Shown here: one piece after another, positions 36,480 to 46,036 of the stretch
How the letters are laid out: every line of letters starts with the position of its first letter
Position numbering within the stretch: position 1 is the first letter of the stretch
NCBI GenBank assembly: GCA_020636095.1
Contig: JACJYN010000008.1
Span: 367,854-431,853, forward strand
DNA length: 64,000 nucleotides
Direction of reading: 5' to 3'
DNA from: Lewinellaceae bacterium
GTDB taxonomy: Bacteria > Bacteroidota > Bacteroidia > Chitinophagales > Saprospiraceae
The notes under the pieces: generated by a model
The model's input: the letters and a program-made list of their open reading frames with translations, nothing else
Databases searched by the model: none
What the model was told of the DNA's origin: nothing
Translations under genes and position numbers: made by a program

Positions 36480-38224
36480 AACTTTAGACGTAGTTTGCTT
36501 GGGGTTAGAAATGAAAATACTATTTGGCATTCTTCTATAGCGCTCAATTCCTTTAATTTCAAATTCCTTTGTTAAGAGATTTAATCTTCTGATTACCTCA
36601 TTTTTTTTACGCGATGTTTTCACTGTTCCTATTCCTGCTTTATTAGAATGTAATAAATTCCACATCTCTTGAAATTTATCACCTTTTACATCATCTAAGT
36701 TAATACTCATTATATCTGCAGCAGTGAAGTTCAATGAATTACATAATCGAGCCACAATCATAGAAGATAGTATATGTCGATATCGCCTTTGGTATGCATC
36801 GAAGGTTCCTTTACTGGGGCGTGTAGTTTCTATAAACTGATCAGTTTGTTTTAAAATATATCCTATTACAGGAAAAATGTTTAAGGGTTGGTCCAAAAAT
36901 ATATTTCTATATAGATTTTCTTCTCTCAGCATTTTTGACTTGAATGATGCTGACACCCATGGCATTTTTAAACATAGAGAAGTTATGCCTGCAGCTAAAT
37001 ATAGCGGAGTAATTATTCTTTTAGGGCTAACACCTTGATTAGCATAATAATTTGTTCTTCTTTCGTAATAGAAACCTTTTTTAAGCATTATTTCCTCAAT
37101 GTCTCTTTGGATTTTGTCAGTTGCAAACAAAGCTACTGATTCAACAACTGTTTGATTGTTTGTAGCCCTGATAATTTGATCACGAACTTCACTTTGATTT
37201 GAAACAATTACCTTTATCAAAATTGACCTTTCGTCATTGACATTTTCTTTTTTATCATAAAATTGAAATATTGATTCAGTGGTTTGAAGCCCATTAACAA
37301 TTTGTACATTTTCAATAGTAATTGAATTGCCAACAACAACCGCGTTGGTTGTAAGTATTGTAACTCCATTATTCAGCCACCAAAAGTCTGGCGAATTAGT
37401 ATCCTCCAATGTCTGTCGAATATCTTGATTAACGCTATTAAGCCCCATGTAAGCTCTAACATTTGAATCAAAATAATATCTTTTTAGCTTTTTGTCATCA
37501 GTAATGAATGAATAGTAGTCTTTTAGTGAAACAAGAAGTAAGTATGTTTCGCCTTTTGACATTACTTTCTGAAACTTTAAATCGTAAGAATATATTTGTG
37601 ATTTTCGATACGATTCTATAATTTCTGCGCTTCCAAAAAAATTAAAACTAGCCTCAACATTTGAAAAGTAGCCTTTTACTATTTCAACAAGTTGGTTAGA
37701 ACGCGAAACAATATTCTCACCTACATTATTACTGTCACCGCGAGAAGCATAGAATACATTAAAGGTAAATTTTTGTAACCTAGGTGATGTTTTTCTATAG
37801 GCAGTTAGCATTTTCATTCTTGCATCTAAAACTTCTAGGTTATAATCCCCAGATAGTTTTTCATTTTCAAGGCTAAAGTCTAGTATTTCACTTAGGCTCG
37901 CAACTAAACTATCAATTGCCAATAACTTGAAAGTATCATGATGCTTACAGGTAATAATAACTACGCTCAATTCGCAACCTGATTTAGGCCACAAAAATTC
38001 GTTTGCATCCTTAACGATATGTCCATTTACTAAAATGTAAATAGAGTCTATCCCACCGTCATTCCTGCCGTCAACTACACCATCTAAAATTTCATCACTT
38101 GATAATCCATAATCTTTAAGTATTTGCTCACTACACAAATATTCAAAAACTTCATCTCTTCTATTAGATGGAATACTTTGTGAAAGCCGGTCGTCCACAA
38201 TACCATCCACTAATATTTTATCGT

Positions 38225-39747
38225 AGGGTGTTCGGTTTGATGTAATTATCCCGCTCCGCTTTTTGGACAGCGAAAAAGTGTGCCCACACTTCGTAACTTT
38301 AGAGTTCGACCAAAAAAATCATCCATGTGGGCACGACTCCAAGATAGGTTATCTCAAGTTAAAAAGACGAGTGCGTCTCGAACTATCCATCATAAAAACA
38401 CTCGAACTCAACTTCGCCGTGCTCAATCTAGAATTACTACTTAGAAGCCGAACTTACACACTTACGTACCCAGGTAGCTCCCGAGAAGGTACCTAGGCAT
38501 ACCTACCCGGCGCAGATGATGGCGTTAGCCGTTTTATGGTTGTTCAGGCGGGATCTTTCCTTACGCTCCGCGCCGCAGTTACTATTGAGTTTTATGCCAA
38601 GCTCATGGGCTTACTCTACCAACAACCCAGCCACACTACGGTACGCGATTGGTGTTGCGGTGTGGCTACTAGGTGTGCGCTCGATACGCGCCAGCTACAA
38701 GGCACGTTCGTAATCATCATCGATGAAAGTATCCAGATGGGCAAAGAAAAACTTCTCTTGATGTTGGGTGTCAAGCTTGATCCCCATCGTTGTCAATCGG
38801 TACCGCTAAGGGGGCGGACGTCGAAGTACTCGGTTTGGAAGTACAGCCTTCGTACCAGCGCTACCTGATCCAGGACTTCATCCAGCGCAACCTGGCTTTT
38901 CGTCCCGGTATCGAAGTGGCTTACTTCATTAGCGACCGTGGAACATCGATCCTGGCTGCTCTGCGTGCACTAAATTATGACTGGGTAAGCGATTGTACGC
39001 ACGAGATGATGAACATAGTCAAAGCACTCTTCAAAGACGACCGAGTGATGAGTCGCCTGAGTACTCAACTGGGTAGCTTACGCCAGCAGTTGAACCCAGC
39101 CAAGTGGAGTGGTTTGCTCCTCCGACGCTACGGGATAAAGACCGTTTTTTGCGCATCTTTACCATCGTCAAGTGGGCGGACCGGATGGATAGTTACTGGG
39201 AGAAACTACCCCTGACGCAAGTACCAAGATTGCCTTCTACCGGAAATACCGTAACGATTTTGCGCCGTTTACGTCAAGTTAAGGAACTTACCGTGATCGC
39301 TTCAGCCATTCTCAAAAAGTACTACCTGTGCGATCACAGTCGTCAATTATGGCACAAACGTTCGCGTGCCTATCAAGCAAAACAAGCGGTAATGAGCCAC
39401 AAGGCTACAACGTTTATCAAACGTATAGATGCTTACTTCGAGCAACACGCAGCACTTCTTGAGCACTACGAGCGGCTGCTATGTTGTTCGGAGATTATCG
39501 AAAGTACGTTCGGGCGATACAAAAACAAGGGGGTATGAAGGCGATCAGCGCCGATGTGCTGTCCATCAGTTTGTATAACCAGCCCATCACGGCAAGCTTC
39601 ATCCAGCTATCAATGAAAACGGTAAGTTGTCAGCAGGTGATTGACTGGCAAAACGAAAACGTATGCCACAATCACTACGGACTACGAAAACGAATGGATA
39701 AAGAGCTAAAAAGCGGTGCGTCACATAGTTGACAAACCGAACACCCT
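38225..39747 (+). mobile_element. Insertion sequence copy 2 (1523 bp), opposite orientation
   Basis: Same ends as copy 1. Own perfect 12-bp duplication ATATTTTATCGT at 38213-38224 and 39748-39759, so it is an independent insertion, not half of a composite transposon. It lies in codon 7-8 of the AIPR gene. Confidence 0.95.
38325..39732 (+). pseudogene. Transposase of IS copy 2, multiply damaged as read
   Basis: Aligned by eye with copy 1, differences are not random: about ten GGCC sites present in copy 1 are all changed (to TACC, TACT, ACT, ACC or GACC), and the rest are mostly one-base changes in homopolymers. No GGCC is left in copy 2. This looks like unpolished sequence rather than decay, so copy 2 may encode an intact transposase. 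Confidence 0.85.
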
Positions 39748-39769
39748 ATATTTTATCGTTATTTGTCAT

Positions 39770-40061
39770 TTTGATTTTATTTTATATTGCACACAACTCG
39801 TGTATATCAACCCACTCGTTACTATTTCCGTAATCCATTCTCGCCTTCACCCGTTTACAAACGATTATAACCGTTTGCAAACGCCACTCTCCCCTCCGCT
39901 ACTACTTCGCCTCCCTGCAATTTAACCAACTCCCCTGAAAACAACAATGTCAAATATGATTTTTCTGATTTCCCGCTTCCCTTTCCCTGCGCCCGATCCA
40001 GCAACCCCAAGCCACCCTATTCCCGGAAGCGCTATCCGCTGTCTCCCATTCATGGCTCTAA
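39770..40061. promoter_or_regulatory. Upstream region of the AIPR gene
   Basis: No coding sequence is supported. TTTACAAACGATTATAACCG and TTTGCAAACGCC at 39859-39890 are near-direct repeats (GTTTNCAAACG) that could be a regulator site for the AIPR gene, which started at 39769 on the minus strand. Confidence 0.3.
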
Positions 40062-40219
40062 GGGATCGCGCAACAATAAATTACCCATTTAGACTCGTTC
40101 TTTTGCACGCTAACTGCGTTAAAAAGCCTCGTCGTAGCCCCACTATGCCTACGTTTTTTGCCTTGTTAGCGCACAAAATAACTTCGCCTATTCTGAGTAA
40201 CTTATTACTGCGCGATCCC
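40062..40219. mobile_element. Miniature element, family C (158 bp)
   Basis: Ends GGGATCGCGCAACAATAAAT and its near complement TTATTACTGCGCGATCCC. TAA flanks both sides (40059-40061, 40220-40222). Single copy in the window. Confidence 0.75.
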
Positions 40220-40270
40220 TAAGTCAGCGCCCAATGGGCGTGCCTTCGCCTCCTGGCTTCCGCTTCCTCC

Positions 40271-40345
40271 GCCGCCATGCTCCTACACTGTAGCCAGCTT
40301 CGGTGCAAGCGTAGGGCTCTGGCCGAGCGTCTGCGCCAAAGGCTT
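40271..40345. repeat. Inverted copy of the core of the 42.5-kb element
   Basis: GCCATGCTCCTACACTGTAG CCAGCTTCGG and onward is the reverse complement, about 90%, of 42520-42572. Confidence 0.65.
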
Positions 40346-40370
40346 CGACGCCGACGCACGGAGGCCGCTA

Positions 40371-40533
40371 GAGCATGTTTGGAGGCCGGGTTTGGAGATA
40401 AAAAGTGTCAATTTTTTGTTGAGACAAGGCATCTTTTTGCAGCTCATACTGGTGGTACGGGCAAAAAAAGTAACGCAATATCAGCAAAAAAGGGGCATTT
40501 TTTAGCCCAAAGATTTACTTCCAAACATGCTTC
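40371..40533. mobile_element. Miniature element, family B, copy 4 (163 bp)
   Basis: Nearly identical to 18512-18673. Its right end reads AGATTTACTTCC where the other copy has AGATTGGCCTCC, again a GGCC-to-TACT change. TA borders both sides. Confidence 0.85.
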
Positions 40534-41005
40534 TAAAGCTTCAGCAGCACGCGGACGGCAGCCGGAGAAAATGATACCCTGACAACACACCAATGTTATA
40601 CGGAAAAATCAGGCAAGGTTTCGCCTTCTTCTGACACAAGGAACACTTCACTCCAAACCCACCTTATCCCAATACCCCCCATGCAACCCCATCCCCACGG
40701 GGAAACATCACCCCCAGTACCGGATGCAGCTGCGTACCGTCTTTTTGATCTTGATGGTGTACGTTGTCCAGCGGCTTCAAACTCAATTATCGCGACACTG
40801 TCGCGACAATTTCCGGGCCGGGAAACCCCGCTTGCTTCGCAGGTTGAGGCTGGAGGGGAGGATTATAGAACGTTGCATTTATTTTCCGGGCTAACACTCA
40901 ACTGCCTCCTCGATCTTCATCACCCTGACTGTGCTCTTAAAGAACAGGCTTCATTCCATGCCCATAATGCCTGGGTGTTCTTTTGAAGAATAATGCCTGC
41001 AGTTC
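40534..41005. other. Spacer with a gene-end remnant and a short palindrome
   Basis: On the minus strand at about 40645-40790 the frame KDGTQLHPVLGVMFPRGDGV followed after a shift by YWDKVGLE looks like the tail of a protein whose body is gone; I cannot name it. TCGCGACACTGTCGCGA at 40791-40807 is a perfect palindrome. No complete gene. Confidence 0.35.
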
Positions 41006-41168
41006 TATACACCCCTCGGTTATCAGAGGTGAAATTTTGGCAAATTTATTTTTGTGGCCTGCAAGGCGAAAAGCACAGGCATAGCCGCAGCTACGGCGAG
41101 CATTTTCAACGCCGCAGGGCGCAAAAAGAAAGCGACAAAAATCACTTCTGGTGACCGAGGGGTGTATA
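41006..41168. mobile_element. Miniature element, family D (163 bp), at the 3' end of the DUF4143 gene
   Basis: Ends TATACACCCCTCGGT and ACCGAGGGGTGTATA. TTC on both sides (41003-41005, 41169-41171). A lone tip of the same family (CTTCTTGTGCCCGAGGGGAG) lies at 42688-42711. Confidence 0.8.
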
Positions 41169-41688
41169 TTCATGCAACAAGGCCAACCAATTCAGATAAT
41201 TATCACTATTGATCACCTCAAATGTACTATCTGTATATGCTTTTTTCCACGCTACTGGTTCTTTTGCTCTTTTCTTGGGATTCCATTTAAACTCATAAGC
41301 GTGTAATACCCCGCCTCTATCTTCTATCCAATCTATTTCTTGTTGGTCATACGTCCTCCAAAAGTAATTGTATACCAACATTCGGTTGTATTTCTGAAAC
41401 TTTATTCTTTCACTTATGATGTAGTTTTCCCATAATGGCCCAATATCGTTTCTCAGCTCAATCGGGTTCATGTTACCGATTAAAATGTTCCTCAATCCAT
41501 TATCATAGAAATACCACTTCTTTCCTTTGGCTATTTCTTTTCTTAGATTTCTACTGAAGGCGGTAACGGAATGGAGGACATAGACTTTTGACAATAAGTC
41601 TAAATACCGCTCTACGGTATTCTTACTCATCGATAATTGTCGCCCTATCTCATTGTAGGAGATCTCACTTCCTATTTGAAACGCTATT

Positions 41689-41841
41689 TGTAACTATTCA
41701 GCATCGTGGTGATTTGACCCCTCAAGCAAAATTTTGTAAGCCGCCCTTCCCCTTCCAAGGGGAATGAGAAGGGGTTCCAGCGGGAAAAAGTCTACAAAAT
41801 TTTGCGTCAGGCGTATTTCAGACCCCATGCTGAATAGTAAC
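41689..41841. mobile_element. Miniature element, family A, copy 4 (diverged)
   Basis: Ends TGTAACTATTCAGCAT and ATGCTGAATAGTAAC. ACGCTATT flanks both sides (41681-41688 and 41842-41849). Core differs from copies 1-3 but keeps the AAAATTTTGTA...TACAAAATTTTG arms. Removal joins LSLLRLIA to FQIGSEIS in the DUF4143 gene. Confidence 0.88.
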
Positions 41842-42402
41842 ACGCTATTAACCTCAGTAAGCTTAAAATTTTGTCGGAATTCCTGATATTCTCAAATTCA
41901 AGTATATCTTTTAACAGGTAAGCATTTACTAGATCCTGAAGGTATTCTCTTTTTTCATCCTCATCGGGAATCTGCAATAATTCAGGATAATTTCCGTACA
42001 CCAGACGCTGCTTTAGATTGGCCATCCTTTGAATGTCATCTTCCACTTGGCCCAATTCTGCTTCTGATAAGGCAAATAGATTGAAGGTCTTTTTCGTCCG
42101 GTTAATGGTTCGCCAGTGTATTTACTGATATCAAATGCCGAAGATCCCGTCGCCAATATCCTTATCCCTTCGATCTCATCCACCATCAACTTTAAAATAC
42201 GCCCCACTTCCGGTATTTTCTGTAATTTCATCAATGATCAAAATCCTTTTACTCCCTAATACATTCAGATAATGCTGTTTACTTCTATGCTCTATCCTTT
42301 TCTGACATCCACATCCTCCCCGTTCAATAACAAGTAGGGTTCCTCTAACCTCTCTATTATTTGTCGGATCAATACCGTCTTCCCAACTCGCCTTGGACCT
42401 AG

Positions 42403-42628
42403 TGCGCCGGGAACGAAATTCTTAACCAATTCTTTGGGCTCTTTTACGGCCATGCTGCGTTGCTCCTTCCTTCCGTAGCTTAGGCTATGGTCGGTCGTCG
42501 CGCCTTGCCTGTCTCCGCCGGCCATAGCCTTACGCTTGCGCCGAAGCTGGCTACAGCGTAGGAGCATGGCGACGAGCCGGCCGCAAAACAGCCTCAAATT
42601 ATTGACCAACAACTTCGTTCCCGGCGCA
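42403..42628. mobile_element. Miniature element, family E (226 bp), near the Walker A of the DUF4143 gene
   Basis: Ends TGCGCCGGGAACGAAATTCT and the near complement to TTCGTTCCCGGCGCA; arms continue about 32 bp. CTAG borders both sides (42399-42402, 42629-42632), a YTAR-type target as used by IS5-like enzymes. Inside lies a second palindrome (GGCTATGG...CCATAGCC) also present at 40271-40345. Removal restores KVVILLGPRRVGKT. Confidence 0.85.
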
Positions 42629-42678
42629 CTAGAAGAATGACCACTTTATTCGGCGCCAAACTCTTTATGACCTGGTTT

Positions 42679-43138
42679 TCAATACTTCTTGTGCCCGAGG
42701 GGAGTATAAACTTTGCCCAGCAGCGGCAGCCCTTTCAAGTCGTGATACTGCAAAGCCAGGGCGATACACCCTTTCAGCTCCGCTTCCGGAATATCGTCCT
42801 TGAGGCCAAAGACAATGGCGCGGTTCTTTTCGTATTGGAAGGTGTCGCCGTATACTTCCCGGAAGGTGGGGACCAGCTTACTCGTGCATTTGAAATACAT
42901 GGCGTACTGATCGGGGCTTTTAGCCTTCCAATCTATCCGGATCGTGCTGCCTCTTTTCACCAGATAGCTCGGCTCTCCCCATTTCAGGGTTTCTTCTATT
43001 TCCGTGATTCCCTCTATTTCGGCGGCGGTTTCCAGGATCAGGCGGCGCAAGTGGTTTAGCCTGGCTTTTTATGGCTTCCGGATAGGTTTGGAATTTTTCT
43101 TTTACGCAGGAGTCCTGGTTGATGGTTAGGGTGTTCAT
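42679..43138 (-). pseudogene. DUF1801-family protein, one frameshift
   Basis: ATG at 43138: MNTLTINQDSCVKEKFQTYP; after a one-base shift near 43060 it continues RRLILETAAEIEGITEIEET, LKWGEPSYLVKRGSTIRIDW and ends LKGLPLLGK. This is the YdhG/DUF1801 fold (about 130 aa, PF08818), of unknown biochemical role, often stress-linked. The last residues VYTPLGHKKY come from a family D tip, so the 3' end is replaced. The shift lies at AGCCAGGCTAAACC (expected AGCCGGCTAAAC). Confidence 0.8.
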
Positions 43139-43154
43139 TTTTAGTTTTACAGGT

Positions 43155-44225
43155 TCATTTTAAATTGCTCAAAGATCCTGCCATTGAATGTATACGCGCC
43201 GTCCTCCTGTGTTCCAACCCAGATCCTACCCCGGTTGTCCTTGTAGATAGAGGAAAGCAGGACGTCCTGTTCGCCATCTTTACGGGGTAGTGGGTGAGCC
43301 TTTCTCCATCATTCCGCCAGACTCCGTTGTCGAATACCACCATCCACAAGTCGCCGTTATCGCCGGTTGTCATGGACAAAAATAAAGGGCTTCTTTTCCT
43401 TGGTTTTCTATGCTTACCTCCCGTTGGTAGTTGATCGGGCTGAGCCCGCGCGCTCTGTACTATCGGGTAGTATCCTGTACTTGTAATTGGTATTACAGAT
43501 CCAGAAATATCCGTCCTTATCTTCTGCGAACGAACGAATGCCAAAAGCGCCGCCCGCGGGTGTTTCGGTCAGATGCCATTCATACATCCAGCTCACCTTT
43601 TTCCCGTCGAAGCGGTACAGGCCCAGGCTGGACGTGCCAAACCACACATTTCCGCCTCTGTCCTTGTAGATGGAGTAAATGCCGTAAGGGCTATAGGAAA
43701 CATTCGGGTATTTGGCACGGAATTCCTCTTCCATTTCGTTTTTTGGAAATTTCAGGTGGTAAAATTTTTCCGTCGAACCGATACGGCCCGTTGGCGTCCC
43801 ATCCCATCCTGAACCACAGGTCATCCGGCCCGGAAGTCCATTCATTCTTTGCCTCATCACTTTCTACCACTTCTAATGTCGAAAATCGCCGCCCGTCAAA
43901 CCGGCATACGCCTTCCGGCGTGTCAAAATAGAGTTCCCCAGTTGGTCTTCCTGGGCGCTTAAAACAGCGTAGCCGCAAAGCCCGTCTTCCGCAGTGAAAA
44001 GGACGAGGCTTTTTCCGTCGTATTTATAGACCCTTTGTCCTTACTGCCAAACCAGTAGTTGTCGTACCTGTCCTGAAAGATCAGGTTGGCTTTGGGTAAA
44101 TGAGTTCGGCGACTGCCCTGCCAGCTTACCTTTTTCCGCTTGGGTCGGTGGAGAACTGGCAGGGCCTTGCCCGTTGCAGGCGGAGCGTGTCGGTAGCAGG
44201 GGGAGGAGTAGGAAGGGCAGACGCA
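43155..44225 (-). pseudogene. Beta-propeller lipoprotein, copy B (damaged duplicate of 22769-23863)
   Basis: About 95% identical to copy A along its length. It starts MRLPFLLLPLLP rather than MINIPLIPSLLL, so the signal region differs. Frame breaks are single-base losses in runs (for instance TTTTAC to TTTAC at 43280, GAGGTTCC to GAGTTCC near 43933) and three changes of GGCC (CCGGCC to CTTACC at 43418 and 44126; GGGGCCGAG to GGGTAAATGAG at 44097). True substitutions also exist, so the copies have diverged. If the indels are errors both may be working paralogues. Confidence 0.85.
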
Positions 44226-44450
44226 TTTAAAATCCAATTAATGTTTTGAAAACGCCCCGATTCTCGATTTAATATATTATGACATCCATTATTATTTCAG
44301 TTGGCAATGCCCTTGAAATTAAAATACTTTGACAATAATCCCGGATGTAATTCTAAACTTTGATCGAGTTGGCAAACAGACCAGATGTCAATTTTTTATG
44401 TTGCAGCAAAGCGGTTGTTCAATATTTCTATATGCGTCTGCCCTTGGAGG
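44213..44450. repeat. Direct repeat of 32771-33024
   Basis: Upstream region of propeller copy B; about 90% identical to the stretch before the IS66 remnant, and ends at the TnpB-like AATATTTCTATATGCG. GGGCAGACGCAT (44213) and ATGCGTCTGCCC (44433) are inverted copies at its edges. No gene up to 44538. Confidence 0.7.
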
Positions 44451-44538
44451 AGTAGGGGTAGGAGGACGGGGGTTTTGATCAAGATATTTTGCATTGTTTC
44501 CGTCACTAATCACTACTTAATTCTCGCTGTACTTAATG

Positions 44539-44713
44539 ACTGGACTTTGGACGAACCAAGGGTGAAGTCGGAAGTGCGAATTCGGAATTCGGAATTGGCC
44601 TCTGAATGGGCGCCAAACGCCTGTTTTCCGCCTTTCGATTTCCGATTTCCGATTTACTCCGTCAGTCGCTTCGCTCGTGTCCGCCTTTAACGTCGGAACG
44701 TCCAAAGTCCAGT
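44539..44713. mobile_element. Miniature element, family F, copy 1 (175 bp)
   Basis: Ends ACTGGACTTTGGACG and CGTCCAAAGTCCAGT. TAATG duplicated (44534-44538, 44714-44718). Core holds GAATTCGGAATTCGG and TTTCCGATTTCCGATTTACT. Confidence 0.85.
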
Positions 44714-44734
44714 TAATGAGTCATCTTGAAAACA

Positions 44735-45604
44735 TTAATTTTTCACAAATTTCACTACTTCTCTTCGATCTCCCAAATTTATAACTAATAGATAGAACCC
44801 GCTATGTAAGCCTGCAACATCTACCTCTGTTTCTGTACCTTTCAACAACAATTGGCCAGATAGATTCTTAATTTCGTAAGATTGTACCCGAGATTCACTC
44901 TTGATGGATAATAACTCATTAGCTGGATTGGGAGAAACAGATATCTTGGCCGCTTCCTTTTCCAGGTTTTCAGTAGCGTTAACCATATTTCCAATACGAA
45001 CACTACCCAAAGTAGCTTCGTCCGCAGGGTTGGCGTTTGGCCCCCGGACAATAAACCCATACTGGATAACCAACCCTGCAGCTAATTCAGCAGCCGTTGC
45101 ACTTACTGAAAACGATCCGCTGGCCGGCAAAACGGCTACTTTAGAACCCGCGAGTGCATCTTGATAACCATCGTCAGGATCAAGGGCTTTAATGAAAAAA
45201 CTGGCGGTATATCCTGCGTCTAAGGTATTCGCAATTACACTACCTGAGAAGGTGAGATCTTGCCCATTAAACGAAGAGCCGGGTTCTACAAAAGTGACTG
45301 CTTCCATCTCTTTATTCCCCTCCATAGTTGTCTGATTTACCCAATAAGGATCGGTTGGGCCATTAGCATAGGTATTAAAGTTCGGTTGTAAACTCATAGA
45401 ATTCTCAGCAACATTAATATTGGTTTTCAAATCGGGAACAGCCCATTCACTTCCAAATTCATAAGTTCCTCCGTTTGAGGGAAGTTGAAATACATTCATA
45501 TAGCCAATCCAGTTATCTGAGGCATTGAATACAACATTGTTTTGTGCAAAAACAGCCGATGCTGTTAAGACAAAAGCTAAAAAGCTTGTAAAAATAATTT
45601 TCAT
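44735..45604 (-). CDS. Secreted protein with type IX sorting domain
   Basis: 289 aa, intact. Signal peptide MKIIFTSFLAFVLTASAVFA. The middle is a beta-rich domain (DNWIGYMNVFQLPSNGGTYE, ANTLDAGYTASFFIKALDPD). The C-terminus has a Por-type sorting domain: KISVSPNPANELLSIKSESR, YEIKNLSGQLLLKG, GFYLLVINLGD, VVKFVKN. It should be exported by SprA/T9SS and released or anchored by sortase PorU. It is bracketed by two family F elements. Role unknown; the N-domain recalls extracellular carbohydrate-associated proteins. Confidence 0.85.
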   Translation of the reverse strand: MKIIFTSFLAFVLTASAVFAQNNVVFNASDNWIGYMNVFQLPSNGGTYEFGSEWAVPDLKTNINVAENSMSLQPNFNTYANGPTDPYWVNQTTMEGNKEMEAVTFVEPGSSFNGQDLTFSGSVIANTLDAGYTASFFIKALDPDDGYQDALAGSKVAVLPASGSFSVSATAAELAAGLVIQYGFIVRGPNANPADEATLGSVRIGNMVNATENLEKEAAKISVSPNPANELLSIKSESRVQSYEIKNLSGQLLLKGTETEVDVAGLHSGFYLLVINLGDRREVVKFVKN

Positions 45605-45777
45605 AAAAGTGATTTTTAGTAAATTATATCGGCAAACTGGTTTGCCTTGTTAAAAAAATTAAAAAATTCAACTGTCGCTTCGTATGGTCAAAAGGGCTAC
45701 CTCCAAACCTACTCTCAAGGCCATTCCTAAGGCTGGTAAATGTAATAATTTTCGTTGATATTGTATTTAAAACACTT

Positions 45778-45942
45778 ACTGGACTTTGGACGTAAAGTCG
45801 GAAGTGCGAAGTCGGAAGTCGGAAGTCGGAATAGTCCCCGAATAGGCAGCAAACGCCCATTTTTCGCCTTCCGCTTTCCGATTTACTCCGTCAGTCGCTT
45901 CGCTCGTGTCCGCCGTCACCGTTGGACCGTCCAAAGTCCAGT
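45778..45942. mobile_element. Miniature element, family F, copy 2 (165 bp)
   Basis: Same ends and core as 44539-44713, in the same orientation. I see no direct duplication; AACACT and AGTGTT at the outer edges are inverted instead. The remaining 45605-45777 spacer shows no gene. Confidence 0.8.
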
Positions 45943-46036
45943 TAGTGTTATTAAATACATAGCCCAAGTTCGGCAGATAGCCTCCCAACTTTAGCAGCTG
46001 CAGTTTGGTATTCGGCCGCTCCAGGATGGCTCCCGA

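Larger units (their letters stand above)
34685..39769 (-). pseudogene. AIPR-family (abortive infection, PF10592) gene interrupted by two copies of one IS
   Basis: Removing the two IS copies and one copy of each 12-bp duplication restores an unbroken frame of exactly 671 codons: start ATG 39769 (MTNNDKILVDGIVDDRLSQS), core 38212-36492, tail 34942-34685 (EVSDEFVDQVYHLLPPQPWP). The AIPR signature is clear: DSPDFWWLNNGVTI-like FWWLNNGVTILT, IVNGLQTTESIF, IRATNNQTVVE. Early GRNDGGIDSIYI and CKHHD resemble a PD-(D/E)XK-type nuclease patch (D...D...x-K). Family members protect against phage by abortive infection. What remains between the IS copies can still be read from a GTG at 38210 to a stop created by the IS (RVFGLM), 583 aa, lacking 7 N-terminal and 86 C-terminal residues. 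Confidence 0.92.
41142..42676 (-). pseudogene. DUF4143-type AAA ATPase, interrupted by three different miniature elements
   Basis: When elements are removed the gene reads IENQVIKSLAPNKVVILLGP, RRVGKTVLIRQIIERLEEPY (Walker A GPRRVGKT), ILIIDEIT (Walker B), ILATGSSAFDISK, LTGRKKTFNLF, LSLLRLIAFQIGSEISYNEI, LSMSKNTVERYLDLLSKVYV, FYDNGLRNILIG and WRTYDQQEIDWIED (C-terminal nuclease-like DUF4143). The family consists of ATPases of about 390 aa found beside mobile and defence genes. Insertions: family E at 42403-42628 (CTAG duplicated), family A at 41689-41841, family D at 41006-41168. Three further one-base shifts fall in runs of A. No clear start codon remains before 42676. Confidence 0.88.

Noticed and set aside
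34955..39747. Composite transposon carrying the AIPR gene between two IS copies
   Set aside because: Each IS copy has its own 12-bp target duplication and the AIPR frame continues outside both, so they are two independent insertions.
40681..40986. 101-codon plus-strand open frame
   Set aside because: No start signal or family features; the opposite strand shows a more protein-like gene tail (LHPVLGVMFPRGDG).
9000..44300. GGCC loss as restriction avoidance by mobile DNA
   Set aside because: Changes are two or more adjacent bases at once, always to the same TACC/TACT-like words, come with homopolymer indels and also damage hsdR and hsdM; misreading is simpler.
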